Positions 35,202 to 44,984 are shown, counted from the first letter of the stretch. The stretch is DNA of 64,000 nucleotides from Callorhinus ursinus (GCF_003265705.1 NW_020312859.1:5792763-5856762); one strand, 5' to 3'. Made by a program: numbers and translations. Notes: generated by a model from the letters alone, not told the origin.

Positions 35202-38200
35202 GAATAATGAATTCGGCATTTCCCTTACTAAATGCATCTAATAAAGATAAAGCTCTGGGTACCTTTTTTTAAATTGAGATATAATTGACATGTAAGTTCT
35301 GGGTATCTTTAAGAGAAAATCCATAGTTCTATTAAAGGGCTGAGAAATCAGCTACAGCAATATAGTTTCTTCATTTCTAAGCCCATCCCCTCTGAAAAGA
35401 AGTTTTCAGCAATGACAATCTTGCCTTATTCTTAGAAAAGAAGGAACCAGATACACATTTGGCTCCTACTTAGCCCAAACCTAGATATACCACCTTTCAT
35501 TTTATAGTGGTTGCTTAATAATCAGAAGAGATCAGTGTAGGCTGTGAAGTTCAGTGAGGTAAAGACTCAACCAACTCTAGTTATATGCTACTGTTCACTG
35601 TGTAAATGTCAGAAGATTTAAAAGGTTATCAGGGAATACCAGTGAAGGAAGGAGTCACCAACATCAGTACCTGAAACCTAACGTTCAAAATAAAGATCCA
35701 TTGCAGAATAGAAGCTGTCTGACCAAAGTTTAAATTTTAAAATGTGGGCAAAGAGGCTCTCTATATACTTATTTAAATCTCAATAGTTTGTGAAGCATAG
35801 AAATATCATCCCTATCTATATATGACAAAACAAGGTTTGGCAGCCAGGGTTAAGTTTCATACAAAGAATAGGGACTTATTTAGATTTCTCTACTCGAATT
35901 TTCTACTTTACCCCAGCTGCTCAAGAACGTTATCTCCCCACGGCCTCCCTCTTCATCACTTATACCCTTTAGTATCAATCTGGTTCCAGCCTTAACACCA
36001 AAGCATCTCTTTAATACCTAGCTCTCCAGATGCAAGGGGTCTAAACTATCTTTACCAGAACATAATTAAGGGCAGGCTGTGACATCTCTTACTAGAAGCT
36101 TACCAATTAGTCTGGGATTTCTGGAATCTAGACCAGGCAGTATGCTACCAAAAAGGGGAGCTGAGAAGGTGTAAAAGGCAAAGTTTTCCTTTCTTGGTCG
36201 CAGGTTCTCCCATAAACCTATGCAATCTGTACTATTCCCATTAAATTCAGATTTAATGAATACAAAAATGTGATGTCTACTAACCTCTCAAAATTTGTTC
36301 CTTTCCTCCTACTTCCCCTTCTACTCCATAGCAAGAGCTCAGATAACAGACTACAAATGAAGAGGCTACCTTATAGGAATTGGATAAAGTAAGAGGTCTT
36401 AGCCAGTGAGACCCCCTAATTTACTGATCCTGAAACCTGCTAGGTTTAAGTCTTCTGTCCAACCAGTATTCTGCTCACAAACCTTTATAAATCTGGGGAT
36501 TCATATATGGCAACAAAATTAAAATCTGGGCTTTTACAAAGTGGCAAAGGGTGCATTTCTTGTGTACTCTAGTGTAGAACTATTCTTAAACTTAAAACAT
36601 TCTTGGGAGGCGGGTAAACTCCAAACAGCCAAGGGTATCTCCTTCAAGAAAGATCCCAGGCATCTATCTTTGCTAGGCTGTACTAAGAAAAATACAAAGA
36701 ATATTGAGTCCAAGAGTTGGCAGATTTTTGTTCTTAAAACATAGGAAGATGTCAGAATACTCAGGTATCTATGAAACTTGTTCTCAACAGCAAAGACAAG
36801 AGAATTAAAGTCCCCAATAATGCTGATTGCTTTAACATCTTTTATTGGAGCCTATCTAGGTGTACTTCAGGAATGCTAATGAATGGAGTTCTTTGGGTCC
36901 TTAAATCCACAGAAACAAAGTTAACTTCAAAGGCTCAGAGAGGAATTAACAGCCTGGTAGATATGCACCTCTACCCTAAATCGAATGGAGGGAGCATGAG
37001 GGATATGTAAATAAAAATATCTACTATGAATTTCAGAAAAATTCTCAAGAACAATACACAAAGGTAAAGGTGGCAGGGAGACAACTGAATGGATATAAAA
37101 ACTTAAGCCAACAAATTGAAAATGAGTACTGTCCAAAAAAGAAATTTAAAACTTAAGCTGCCTCTCTCCCTTAGTTTCTTTCTCTACTAAAATTTAGAGA
37201 CATAAATGACAGATAAAGATAAACAAGGTTCTAGCTTGATGGTATTACAAACTATATACCCTAAGATATACTTGAGATAATCAGTAAAATCACTTCTCTC
37301 CCAGTATGAAAAATACTTAAGACTCTTTCTTGAACATACAGAATAAAAATTATGTTAAACAGTATCTATTTGCTGTTAAGTCAGCATACGGTCATTTCCT
37401 ATAGCCCTACCAAAAATACCATTAATATCTAACATATTTTATAAGCTTTTCCCCACTCAATAATAAAGCCTAGGCTACCAAGATACCCGCCCTCCCTACC
37501 CCCAATCTTTATCCCCCTCCACAGTACCCAGGCACTGGTGCTATCAACACAGAGCATAAGACACACACCTAGATAGGCAGGTTGTGGGGGAAGGGCAGGG
37601 GCTGGTAAAATGCTAATTATTCCTTGCCTCGTTAGATTTCCTACATCAGTGACTGGCCTGCAGCCACAGGGATGTATCTCAAACTTCATTTACAAGGCAT
37701 GGAAATACAGAGAAAAGACTTGTTCCAAGTATTACTACTCAAAGTTTAAACACAATCTGAAAGCTTCCTTTAAACACAATACCTCATTCACTTCTTAAAG
37801 TCCAGTTAGGAACTTCTCCCATCTCAACCTTTTTACCTTAAGAAGCCATATTCTCAACAGTTTGCCCAAACACCCTTATTATGCAAAGTTATTGGTTCAA
37901 AGTAATTAAGGAGCAGATTATCTAAACCATAGGACACAGAAAAGTCACTCAACTGACTCTCCCACAAAGAAATGCAATGAATTAACTATATTTTACCATT
38001 TTTTCAAGGTTTTTTTTTTTTTTAAACCTCAGGGTCCCACATCAAATATTTATTTAAAGCCTCATTCAAAAGTAAACAATTACATTTGAATCCATTTTTC
38101 CAAATAAAGCTAGAACTTTACTGGAGTTCAACAGAGTTTCATATGGGAAGTATGAAAACCCTCACAAAAACACACTTCTGGGGAAAGAACTTTGGGTTTG

Positions 38201-40217
38201 AAGAAAATTAGTTTTATTTTGCACTGCAAGTATGGCAAATGTTGTTAAAGATCCATAACACACATATGCATTCATACCCAAATAATTGAAATAACACACA
38301 ATCTCATTATAATCTGAAGGCTCCTAAAATGAAATCTATCCATAAAATACAATAGAATCGTTTCCCTTACCCTTAGCAATAGAGGATAACCGTTACTATA
38401 ATTAATATATCACACAAAGCTTTCTCAAACGTATTTACATATTTAAAAGGCTGACAGTTTTTGCACTCCCCCCCATGCTGAAAACAAACAAAAAATCCCA
38501 TCGGCCTAATTTTGGAATGTAATTTTTAAGACATGTTAAGAATCCCTGGCTCTTGTATATTGTATAAATGGATAACAATTCACTAAGACCCAGAACAAAT
38601 TAATGAATCACTCTTGCAAACTCTCACAATTCCTCATTTTTATGCTGATGTTAAAGAAAAAAGCCAGACAATTCTTTTTTTTTTTTTTTTTTTTTGCTGC
38701 TATTGATTAAAATGAGATTTGGGGACTGATTCTGGCTTTCTACTTTCCATTTTATCTACTTACCAAAGAAAAGTATGAGCTGGAGACCTCAATATTACCT
38801 AGTTTTCACCTTTCAAACTATGAGGTATTTCTGATTCCTTTAATAACTCCTGGATATTCTAGTTTTACCGGAAACATCTAAAATTTGTTTGGGAGTTCTG
38901 ATACGCTAGTAATCTAAAAAGCACATGTTGACAAGCAACTTTGTTTCACGTCTAAGTGTAGTATAAAGATTCCACAGTAGTCACTAATTCTGACAAGGTG
39001 CCCCAAGGAGTTTGGTTGTAGAAGGAAAGAAAATACCAGAGCCCGATGCTTAAGTGTTTCTGGACTGAGCGGGAAGATGTGCCAGATTTCATTTGAAGGT
39101 GCCATCAGTTTGCAGTTTTAAAACTGTGATGGGAATTTCCAGATAGCCACATCATCAATCTTTCCACCCCCCACCTCAATCTGCAACTAACACACAGAAA
39201 TACAACTGTTAGCATCAGAGACAATTTATATTTAATTCCTCCCTATAACCTGAATCCAGTAAGCCAACCAGAATCAACACCAAACATGACGTCAAACTAT
39301 GATCCCATATAACATTACTTAGACTAACTAATCACTAACTGAATCAAGCCGTATACTTTGCTCATCGCAGGGAGGGAGGAACCCCACAGATCCAGAGCAG
39401 ACAGGCAAAAACTCCAAGTCCTTGAAACAGCAGAAGGAAGGATCACTAAACCCCCAACATGACGTTACCTTTATCAACTCTACAGATAGCTCAGCAGTCT
39501 GCACAGTACTGTAATAATGACTTAGCCCCACTACAGTTAGTGCTACCAACACTGAGAAAGAAAAGAGGTAGGTAAAGGATTATGGTTTCTGCTCCTGAAA
39601 CTCCCAGCTCACCGTCAATATTTTAAATATAAACGCACTTCACAAATAACAGATTTTCTCAGCAGTTGAGTATGGGCCAGAACGTTGTAAATTCCAAACG
39701 AACAGCAACAGTTTTAACTATTGTAAAGAATGAGCTCCAAAGGACAAAAAGTCTTTTAGATCTTAAGGGATGAGGGATGTTTGTATATATGAACTTGCGC
39801 AGTTAATCTGTAAGTTGGGTTAAGTCCACTTAAGATCATGCTTAAGCAAACTCTTCTTAATACAAAGATCAATAATGACATGTCTGAGTATAATTAAACA
39901 CTGATTTTTATTTTTTAAAAACTGTCTTCCATAGTTACATAAATCAATCACTAGTTACCAGGGTATTACTTAGGAGAGCAAGCACACAGTTGCTAACACT
40001 ATATCTTTCTTCTAGACAGTATTTACAAAGATAATTACTCCAGTGTCAGACACTTAGGATGGTGGGGAGGCAGTTAAAGTGCTTTTTCTCTTGAAGGAGC
40101 AGGTTTAGTTAAAACGCAAATGACAAACTATCAAATCCTTCCCTCCCACATTTATCAGCTCTGTAAAAAAGTAGAGATGTGTAGCTTTAATTTTGTCATA
40201 CTGCAATCATATCTACA
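35202..40217. other. Repeat-poor intron block
   Basis: About 5 kb of TOP1 intron 2 without a Can-SINE. I recognise only an L1-like scrap at 35272-35297, a possible MIR at 35765-35850 and poly-T runs at 38011-38024 and 38672-38694. The segment at 36461-36504 is the apparent source of the 44-nt copy at 34673. No exon or RNA gene recognised. Confidence 0.6.
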
Positions 40218-40435
40218 GCATACTGGCTAAGCTTGGGAGCTTTGGAATGCCAGACTCACCGGCCCGTGAGCAAGCTAGTAAACACAGTGGAGTCTCAGTC
40301 TCCTCATCTATAGAACAGAAATAATAGTACCTAACTCATAGGGTCCTTCCAAGGATTAAATCAAATTAGATGATCATCCATGGGAAGACCAGAGATTTGT
40401 GCCAGGCAGACACTAAGCGTTCAATAAATACTAAC
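40218..40435 (+). repeat. MIR fossil
   Basis: GAGTCTCAGTCTCCTCATCT, AATAATAGTACCTAACTCAT, AGGGTCCTTCCAAGGATTAA and TTCAATAAATACTAAC match forward MIR. Confidence 0.85.
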
Positions 40436-40776
40436 AATCACAAGTGATCACATTCTCAAAGTCAATATACTCAGTTTACTTCGGTTTCTATAAAAATGGC
40501 ATTAAAGATCAATAATTTACCCAGCTAACAATCATCACATACTCAGTAATTCCTTTGCATAATTTAAGTGAGAACCATGGAGATTAACCTTCTGAGAAAG
40601 GACTAAACTTTGTTTCACTACTAAATACACCACATACTAAGCCCAATCTTAAAGTCAAAAGAACATTTTTCCTGTGTTAAGCTCCTACCTTCCTCCAAGA
40701 GAGGTCAAAAGGACTCTACATCCTCATCTGCCACATCCTTTCTTTGCTCCCACATTCCCAAGAAACATCTATACTT

Positions 40777-40980
40777 GGGGCGCCGGGGTGGCTCAGTCGT
40801 CAGGCATCTGCCTTCGGCTCGGGTCATGGTCCCAGGGTCCTGGGATTGAGCCCCGCGTTGGGCTCCCTGCTCGGCGGGAAGCCTGCTTCTCCCTCTCCCA
40901 CTCCCCCTGCCTGTGTTCCCTATCTCCCTGTGTCTCTCTCTGTCAAATAAATAAATAAAATCTTAAAAAAAAAAAAAAGA
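40777..40980 (+). mobile_element. Can-SINE
   Basis: Full-length and near consensus. Perfect target duplication AAGAAACATCTATACT on both sides (ending at 40775 and 40996). It is the SINE nearest to the TOP1 promoter within intron 2. Confidence 0.95.
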
Positions 40981-41089
40981 AAGAAACATCTATACTCTTT
41001 GCAGCTTTCTCAACTGCAGGGGACTCATCACCCTTTTAAAATCCTGATAGGTTAGCTAAACATAGTTAAGAAATACTCCAACTCGACAC

Positions 41090-41345
41090 TCAGCACCTAG
41101 TCTTACACAACACTCGACTCAGAAGTCACCTCCTCTGAGAAATTTCCCCACCCGCAGACAAAATTAAGTCCCCTAATTTCTCAAAGCATTTTGGGTATAC
41201 ATACACCTCATCACCTACCTTATAATTAACTAATTATGTCTCTCCCAATAGACTAGACTAAGGGCAAGAAGCACTGTGACCAAAGGTTCAGCTCTAGCAC
41301 GACGCAATGTGTGGCACTTATTAGGTGGTCAAGAAATGCTACACT
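41090..41345 (+). repeat. L2 3'-end fossil
   Basis: AAGTCACCTCCTCTGAGAAA, then CAAAGCATTTTGGGTATACA, AGACTAAGGGCAAGAAGCAC and AGGTGGTCAAGAAATGC follow the L2 3' end. Confidence 0.75.
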
Positions 41346-42499
41346 TTAATTTAACCACAATCCTTCCTTGCAGAGTCACATCTCTTGTTAGATGCCCACT
41401 ACAACTCTGAACATAAGGCTGCTCTCAGCAGAGCAGGCTAACACGATGGACTGCTGATTACAACATCAGAAAACCTACTCATCAGCTTCTCCCATTGGAG
41501 AGGTTCCCGGAACCCGAACTCAACTGAGCAGGATTATGTACCATCAGAATCAGTGGGAATTCCCAGCACACTACAGAGGATACCTTCTCCTTCAATAAGA
41601 TTGTTGAAAAGCCCACAGGGTGAGCTTTTTATTGGGGGAATCTTCACTGAATGACTGAAGTGGAAATACTCAAAGAATAAATGCCTTGATTCGGCTGATA
41701 AGGGGTCAAAAACATAAAGATCTGGGAAAAGCAACCTAGCTCTTGATTCCTGAAAAACAGCGGCTTCTAAAAAAGAACAGGAAACAGGGGTGGGTGCTGG
41801 CTACTCTTTGTTTCAATAAGTAAAATCTTTTTCTTCCCCACAGCCCAAAAGAAAAGGCCAATACACCAGAGTCCAGATGAGATGCTCAACAACCTTTCCT
41901 CCTGACAAGTACACTAAACTGCGGTTCTAAAAAAACAAAAACACTGCATTAGGAACCTCAGCCACCATGAAAAGTTCTAGTCAGGAATACTTTAATTTTT
42001 TAAAAAAAAATCTATATACCCGAATCCAACATTTACATTGGACGGCCCATAGAGAACTTGCAAACTTTCTGAAGGGAGGTACTGCTACTACCTTTGCAAA
42101 GAACACAACTTGAGAAAAACAACCTCAAAATGTGATAAACTCCACAAAGCACGGCTTTAGTTTTAGAACCATAATTCCCATCATAAACATCTTACACCCC
42201 CACCCCCACCCCAAATCAACAGTTGCCGAAAGGTATCTTTCATTCTGGAAACAGAAAAGGAAACAAGCAAGAAGCAGAAAGGGAATAACCCCCAAAATAA
42301 AGTTCTCCTTTGAAAAAATGGTAACAATTCAGTCTCCCACCCTTCCCTCTCTGGTGAGGTCTGTGATTTATACGGCTTTGCTCTGCAGAAAGCTCCTTCT
42401 GGGCAGCTCAAGGAAAGAGCCGAGGGAGGGAGAGAAAGAGACACAGGCACAGAAAGGAGAGGAGAGAAAAAGAAAATGGCGCAGAGACTAAGTCCCGAC
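41346..42499. other. Unassigned intron sequence near the promoter
   Basis: Includes a C-rich (CCCCCA)n patch at 42197-42211 and the A/G-rich left shoulder of the CpG island. No exon recognised. Confidence 0.5.
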
Positions 42500-42761
42500 T
42501 GTCGACAAGGCGACTTTCCCGGGAGGAATCCGGGCCAGGAAAGGCTGCCCGAAGCCCCGCGGCGGGCGACGCCGGGTCTCCGTTGCCCCCTCTTGGGAGG
42601 GCCGCGATCTGGGGGGGGCTGGGGTCCCCGGAAAGGGGGTCCAGAGGCGGCCCGATGGGAACAATGGGGCCGGTGAGCGAGGAGCCGGGACTTAGTCTCT
42701 GGGACGCCATGTCTGTCCTCTGCCCGGCTCCGGCCGGGCGCGGGGTAGGCGGCCGGCAGCT

Positions 42762-42787
42762 GGGGGACCCGGGGTCGGGGCGGGGGG
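42762..42787 (+). other. G-quadruplex-forming motif beside exon 2 donor
   Basis: Four G runs of 5, 4, 4 and 6 are separated by ACCC, TC and C, which meets the usual intramolecular quadruplex rule with short loops. It is on the plus strand, the template for TOP1, and ends 9 bases from the donor at 42796. The transcript here is C-rich, so any quadruplex would form in DNA rather than RNA. Confidence 0.75.
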
Positions 42788-42796
42788 CACACTCAC

Positions 42797-42821
42797 CATT
42801 CAATCGGAAATCCGCTTCAAT
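42797..42821 (-). CDS. TOP1: DNA topoisomerase I, coding exon 2 (25-nt microexon)
   Basis: On the minus strand the exon reads ATT GAA GCG GAT TTC CGA TTG AAT G, giving IEADFRLN plus the first base of Asp20. It is bounded by a pyrimidine-rich tract ending in CTCTCTCCAG and by a consensus donor GTGAGT. The residues follow MSGDHLHNDSQ of exon 1 and precede DSHKHKDK of exon 3, reproducing the known N-terminus of mammalian TOP1. At 25 nt it is a microexon. Skipping it would shift the frame, because 25 is not a multiple of three. A G-quadruplex motif lies beside its donor. Confidence 0.96.
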
Positions 42822-43131
42822 CTGGAGAGAGAAAAGGAGGTAATATGAACAAACAGGCTCCTTTCACCCCGCGAGAGGCGAGCGCGCGGGGCCGGGGGCC
42901 TAGCCCACCCTGCGCCCCCGGGGTAAGGGGGCCCCGGGAACGGCCATAAGGGGCAAACATCCCCCCAATCTGTAACTTCGAGGCATTCGCCCGAGGCCTA
43001 GCGCGCCCAGCTCCGCCGCCCGGCCGCCCCTGGCCGGGGGTTCCGGCCTGTCAAAGCGGCCGGGCCGGGGCCTGCGCCGGGGGTCGCGGAGGGCCGGGGC
43101 GGGGCGCCGGGAGGATCCGGCCGAGCCGTAC
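42822..43131 (-). other. TOP1: TOP1 intron 1 (310 nt, GC-rich)
   Basis: A short, GC- and CpG-rich intron between exon 1 (donor GTACGG on the minus strand) and exon 2. Its 3' end is pyrimidine-rich (CTCCTTTTCTCTCTCCAG). It lies wholly within the promoter CpG island. I see no other gene or repeat in it. Confidence 0.92.
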
Positions 43132-43164
43132 CTGGGAATCGTTGTGCAGATGGTCCCCACTCAT
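43132..43164 (-). CDS. TOP1: DNA topoisomerase I, exon 1 coding part (start codon)
   Basis: The minus strand reads ATG AGT GGG GAC CAT CTG CAC AAC GAT TCC CAG followed by GTACGG, giving MSGDHLHNDSQ, the known amino terminus of vertebrate TOP1. The start codon at 43164-43162 has G at position -3, an adequate initiation context. Ser10, in the acidic NDSQ context, is a reported phosphosite of the human protein. The exon ends in phase 0. It lies in a CpG island of the type expected for a broadly expressed gene. Confidence 0.97.
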
Positions 43165-43415
43165 GTCGGCCGGAGCGGCGAGTGCGGCGGGCGGCGAGGG
43201 GCGCCGAGGAGACGCAGACTGTCGGGACCGGCCTGTGCGGGCGGACGGGGGCTCCCGGAGACTCCCGGAAGCGCGGGTATGCGGCGGCGGCTGCGGGCCT
43301 GAGACTCCCGGAACGGCTGAGACGGCAACAGCGGCAGCGACGCTGACTGACTGCCGGGCAGGCGGCGAGAGCGGACCACAGCAGTTGTGTAACAGCCTAA
43401 GTTCGCATTTCGGCT
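43165..43415 (-). other. TOP1: TOP1 5' untranslated region (start site approximate)
   Basis: GC-rich sequence upstream of the ATG, continuous with exon 1. The transcription start is inferred at about 43405-43415. A TATA-like TTTAAAAG on the minus strand lies at 43435-43442, about 25-30 nt upstream, with CRE-like motifs just beyond it. A leader of about 250 nt fits my recollection of the mammalian transcript. No cap-site evidence is visible in the sequence itself. Confidence 0.6.
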
Positions 43416-43418
43416 TAC

Positions 43419-43430
43419 TGCGCCTGCGCG
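43419..43430. promoter_or_regulatory. TOP1: NRF-1-like site, core promoter
   Basis: TGCGCCTGCGCG matches the palindromic NRF-1 consensus YGCGCAYGCGCR with one mismatch and lies at the inferred transcription start. Motif match only. Confidence 0.45.
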
Positions 43431-43434
43431 GCCG

Positions 43435-43442
43435 CTTTTAAA
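43435..43442 (-). promoter_or_regulatory. TOP1: TATA-like element TTTAAAAG
   Basis: An isolated AT-rich octamer inside GC-rich DNA, reading TTTAAAAG in the TOP1 direction, placed to direct initiation near 43410. TOP1 promoters are usually described as lacking a TATA box, so this may be coincidental. Confidence 0.35.
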
Positions 43443-43444
43443 CG

Positions 43445-43461
43445 CGACGTCGGCGACGTCA
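43445..43461. promoter_or_regulatory. TOP1: Paired CRE/ATF-like GACGTC motifs
   Basis: CGACGTCG and GACGTCA occur 9 bp apart. The second reads TGACGTC on the minus strand, a CREB/ATF core. They lie just upstream of the inferred start, where CREB/ATF sites act best. Cyclic-AMP responsiveness is an inference. Confidence 0.6.
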
Positions 43462-43543
43462 GAGACTCGCGGAAAGAGGCTGAGGGTTGCGAGGGCCCGC
43501 CCCCCCCGCGCTTCCAAAGGCCGACCCGACTTTGCATCGCGAG

Positions 43544-43553
43544 CCCCGCCCCC
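43544..43553 (-). promoter_or_regulatory. TOP1: GC box (Sp1/KLF type)
   Basis: CCCCGCCCCC on the plus strand is GGGGGCGGGG on the minus strand, a close Sp1/KLF consensus about 130 bp upstream of the inferred start. Confidence 0.6.
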
Positions 43554-43574
43554 TAGCCCAAGCGCGCCGCTGTG

Positions 43575-43582
43575 ATTTGCAT
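43575..43582 (+). promoter_or_regulatory. TOP1: Octamer motif ATTTGCAT
   Basis: A perfect POU/Oct octamer in otherwise GC-rich sequence about 165 bp upstream of the inferred start. A partial TTTGCAT also occurs at 43531-43537. Confidence 0.55.
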
Positions 43583-43677
43583 AAGGAGCCGACTCCTCCC
43601 ACGGCCGCCCACTCAGAACAACCTTTCCTTCCTCTCCAGCGCCTTTTCTCGGAACCTCGTACTCCGCTGCGAAGCAG

Positions 43678-43689
43678 TGCGCAGGCGCA
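43678..43689. promoter_or_regulatory. Second NRF-1-like site, upstream
   Basis: TGCGCAGGCGCA has one mismatch to the NRF-1 consensus, at the distal side of the CpG island. It could serve TOP1 or divergent transcription. Confidence 0.4.
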
Positions 43690-43728
43690 GCCCGGACACC
43701 GCCCCCGGACCCCGGCCGGCACCGCGGC

Positions 43729-43734
43729 CACGTG
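43729..43734. promoter_or_regulatory. E-box CACGTG
   Basis: A canonical CACGTG within the palindrome CCACGTGG, at the distal edge of the CpG island; this is the class bound by USF and MYC/MAX. Motif match only. Confidence 0.45.
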
Positions 43735-43829
43735 GTGGGCCTTTAAAGGCCGCGGCGGGACCGCGGCAGCTCTGGGCGGAGTTGCCGTCCTGCTTCTCTA
43801 TCTCTTTGCAGCTGAACATACTTTGGCCA

Positions 43830-44060
43830 CATGAGCCCCAGACCTTTCACCAGCTCCTCTTCGCTCGCTAACCGGACCCCGAGGCCGCCGGGAGGCAGGA
43901 GGTCCCTCCCTAGTCTTTGTCCAGGCCTTCCAACATTCTGCATTCTTTCACTCCACTTCTTAAATTTTATTTTAATTTTTTAACCAAGCAAAAATCTGGT
44001 TTAGCTTCAGTTTTCAGCCGGGTACGTATAGTCCTGGGTCGCAAGAGCCCTAATTTCATT
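43830..44060. other. Unassigned sequence upstream of TOP1
   Basis: Transition from CpG island to AT-rich intergenic DNA. No gene or repeat recognised. Confidence 0.5.
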
Positions 44061-44130
44061 GGTTCATTCCACAAACATTGAGCATCTACTGTGAGCCAGG
44101 AATCGTGCTGAAAAAGGTGATGCAAAGGGC
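44060..44130 (-). repeat. L2 3'-end scrap
   Basis: TTCCACAAACATTGAGCATC and TACTGTGAGCCAGGAATCGT match the reversed L2 terminus. Confidence 0.65.
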
Positions 44131-44214
44131 CAAAGGGAATGGGACCTCTGGGTAAACAGGACCTGCCTCTGTCCATTGCTGTATCCCTAGCACACTATGG
44201 GGCAGAAGTGAGAT

Positions 44215-44300
44215 GAATAGGCCTGCCGTTTATGGAGCACCTACTGTGTTCTCTACTCTGAATCCACAGGATAGCCCTGCGGGGCTATTTTATTAAACTG
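44215..44300 (-). repeat. MIR scrap
   Basis: TTATGGAGCACCTACTGTGT and ATAGCCCTGCGGGGCTATTT match reverse MIR. Confidence 0.65.
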
Positions 44301-44319
44301 TGTCAGGGATAAGTGACCT

Positions 44320-44760
44320 ACAACCTCCTGTCTGACATCTACATTTGGATACCTCACAAGGTTCTTCAGGGCTGAACTCGTCATCTTCTTCCACCCAGCT
44401 AGAAAAGCTCCACCATGGACACCTTCCTCCTTCCTTTCTCATTAGTCCAGCTGATTGCATCTCTTAAACCCATCTACCTCTTCTGCCCACGCATCTGTCA
44501 AAATCTGCGTTATCTCTTGCTTGGATTATCATAATACACTCCTAACAAGTCCCTCCTTCCACTCTGGCCTTCCCACAAGCTGCTAGCCAACAGTAGCCAA
44601 AGTGAAATTTTCAACGTGCAGATCTAACTTACCCCTTCCCACAATACTTCCCATCACTGTGGTATAAAGCTCAGAATTCTTCAAGTAGCCGCCGGGGCCC
44701 TGCTACATAACCTGCTTCATTCAAGTGTGACCTTTGTGAATTTTGCCATATCTATTAACC
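44320..44760 (+). repeat. L2 fossil
   Basis: Forward L2 segments in order: CTTGCTTGGATTATCATAAT, CTAACAAGTCCCTCCTTCCA, AGTAGCCAAAGTGAAATTTT and GGGGCCCTGCTACATAACCT. Confidence 0.85.
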
Positions 44761-44984
44761 TCTTCCACTATTTTACTTAATATTTTAATTGATCCCCTTC
44801 TTTACTTAGCTTCCTCCTAAGTAATAATATCTATGAAATAATAATGTCTATGAAATCATTTACAAATAAATATGAAAAGTGCCCATCCATGGACCCTTGA
44901 AATCATCGCATCTAGTGGTGAGCACTTTGGGGTTCATTCTTGTGAATACTTCAAAGTTCAACCTTAATTTCACTTTCTCAAAGT

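Larger units (their letters stand above)
11814..42796 (-). other. TOP1: TOP1 intron 2 (about 31 kb)
   Basis: This intron separates the exon 2 donor (GTGAGT, minus strand from 42796) from the exon 3 acceptor (AG at 11815-11814). A very long second intron after two short 5' exons is plausible for this gene. It carries 20 or more Can-SINEs, an L1 in TOP1-sense orientation (12225-13530), an MLT1 LTR, MIR, L2 and DNA-transposon fossils, a perfect inverted repeat (16579-16645) and one 10-N assembly gap (35027-35036). About 5 kb at 35.2-40.2 kb has no obvious interspersed repeat. Confidence 0.92.
42500..43800. promoter_or_regulatory. TOP1: CpG island spanning TOP1 exons 1-2 and promoter
   Basis: A sharp rise in G+C and CpG density compared with the AT-rich flanks on both sides. 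It covers exon 2, intron 1, exon 1, the leader and about 400 bp upstream. No SINE interrupts it. Such an island is typical of a broadly expressed gene with dispersed transcription starts. The part right of 43415 could also support divergent transcription away from TOP1, but no divergent gene is recognisable. Confidence 0.92.

Noticed and set aside
42181..42792. A 203-codon open frame on the minus strand left of exon 2
   Set aside because: It lies in the intron, in a different frame from TOP1, in GC-rich DNA where stops are rare. It has no recognisable domain, and composition explains it.
43142..43871. Several 66- to 118-codon open frames on both strands in the CpG island
   Set aside because: They overlap each other and the TOP1 leader, are Pro/Arg/Ala-rich as expected from composition, and match no family.
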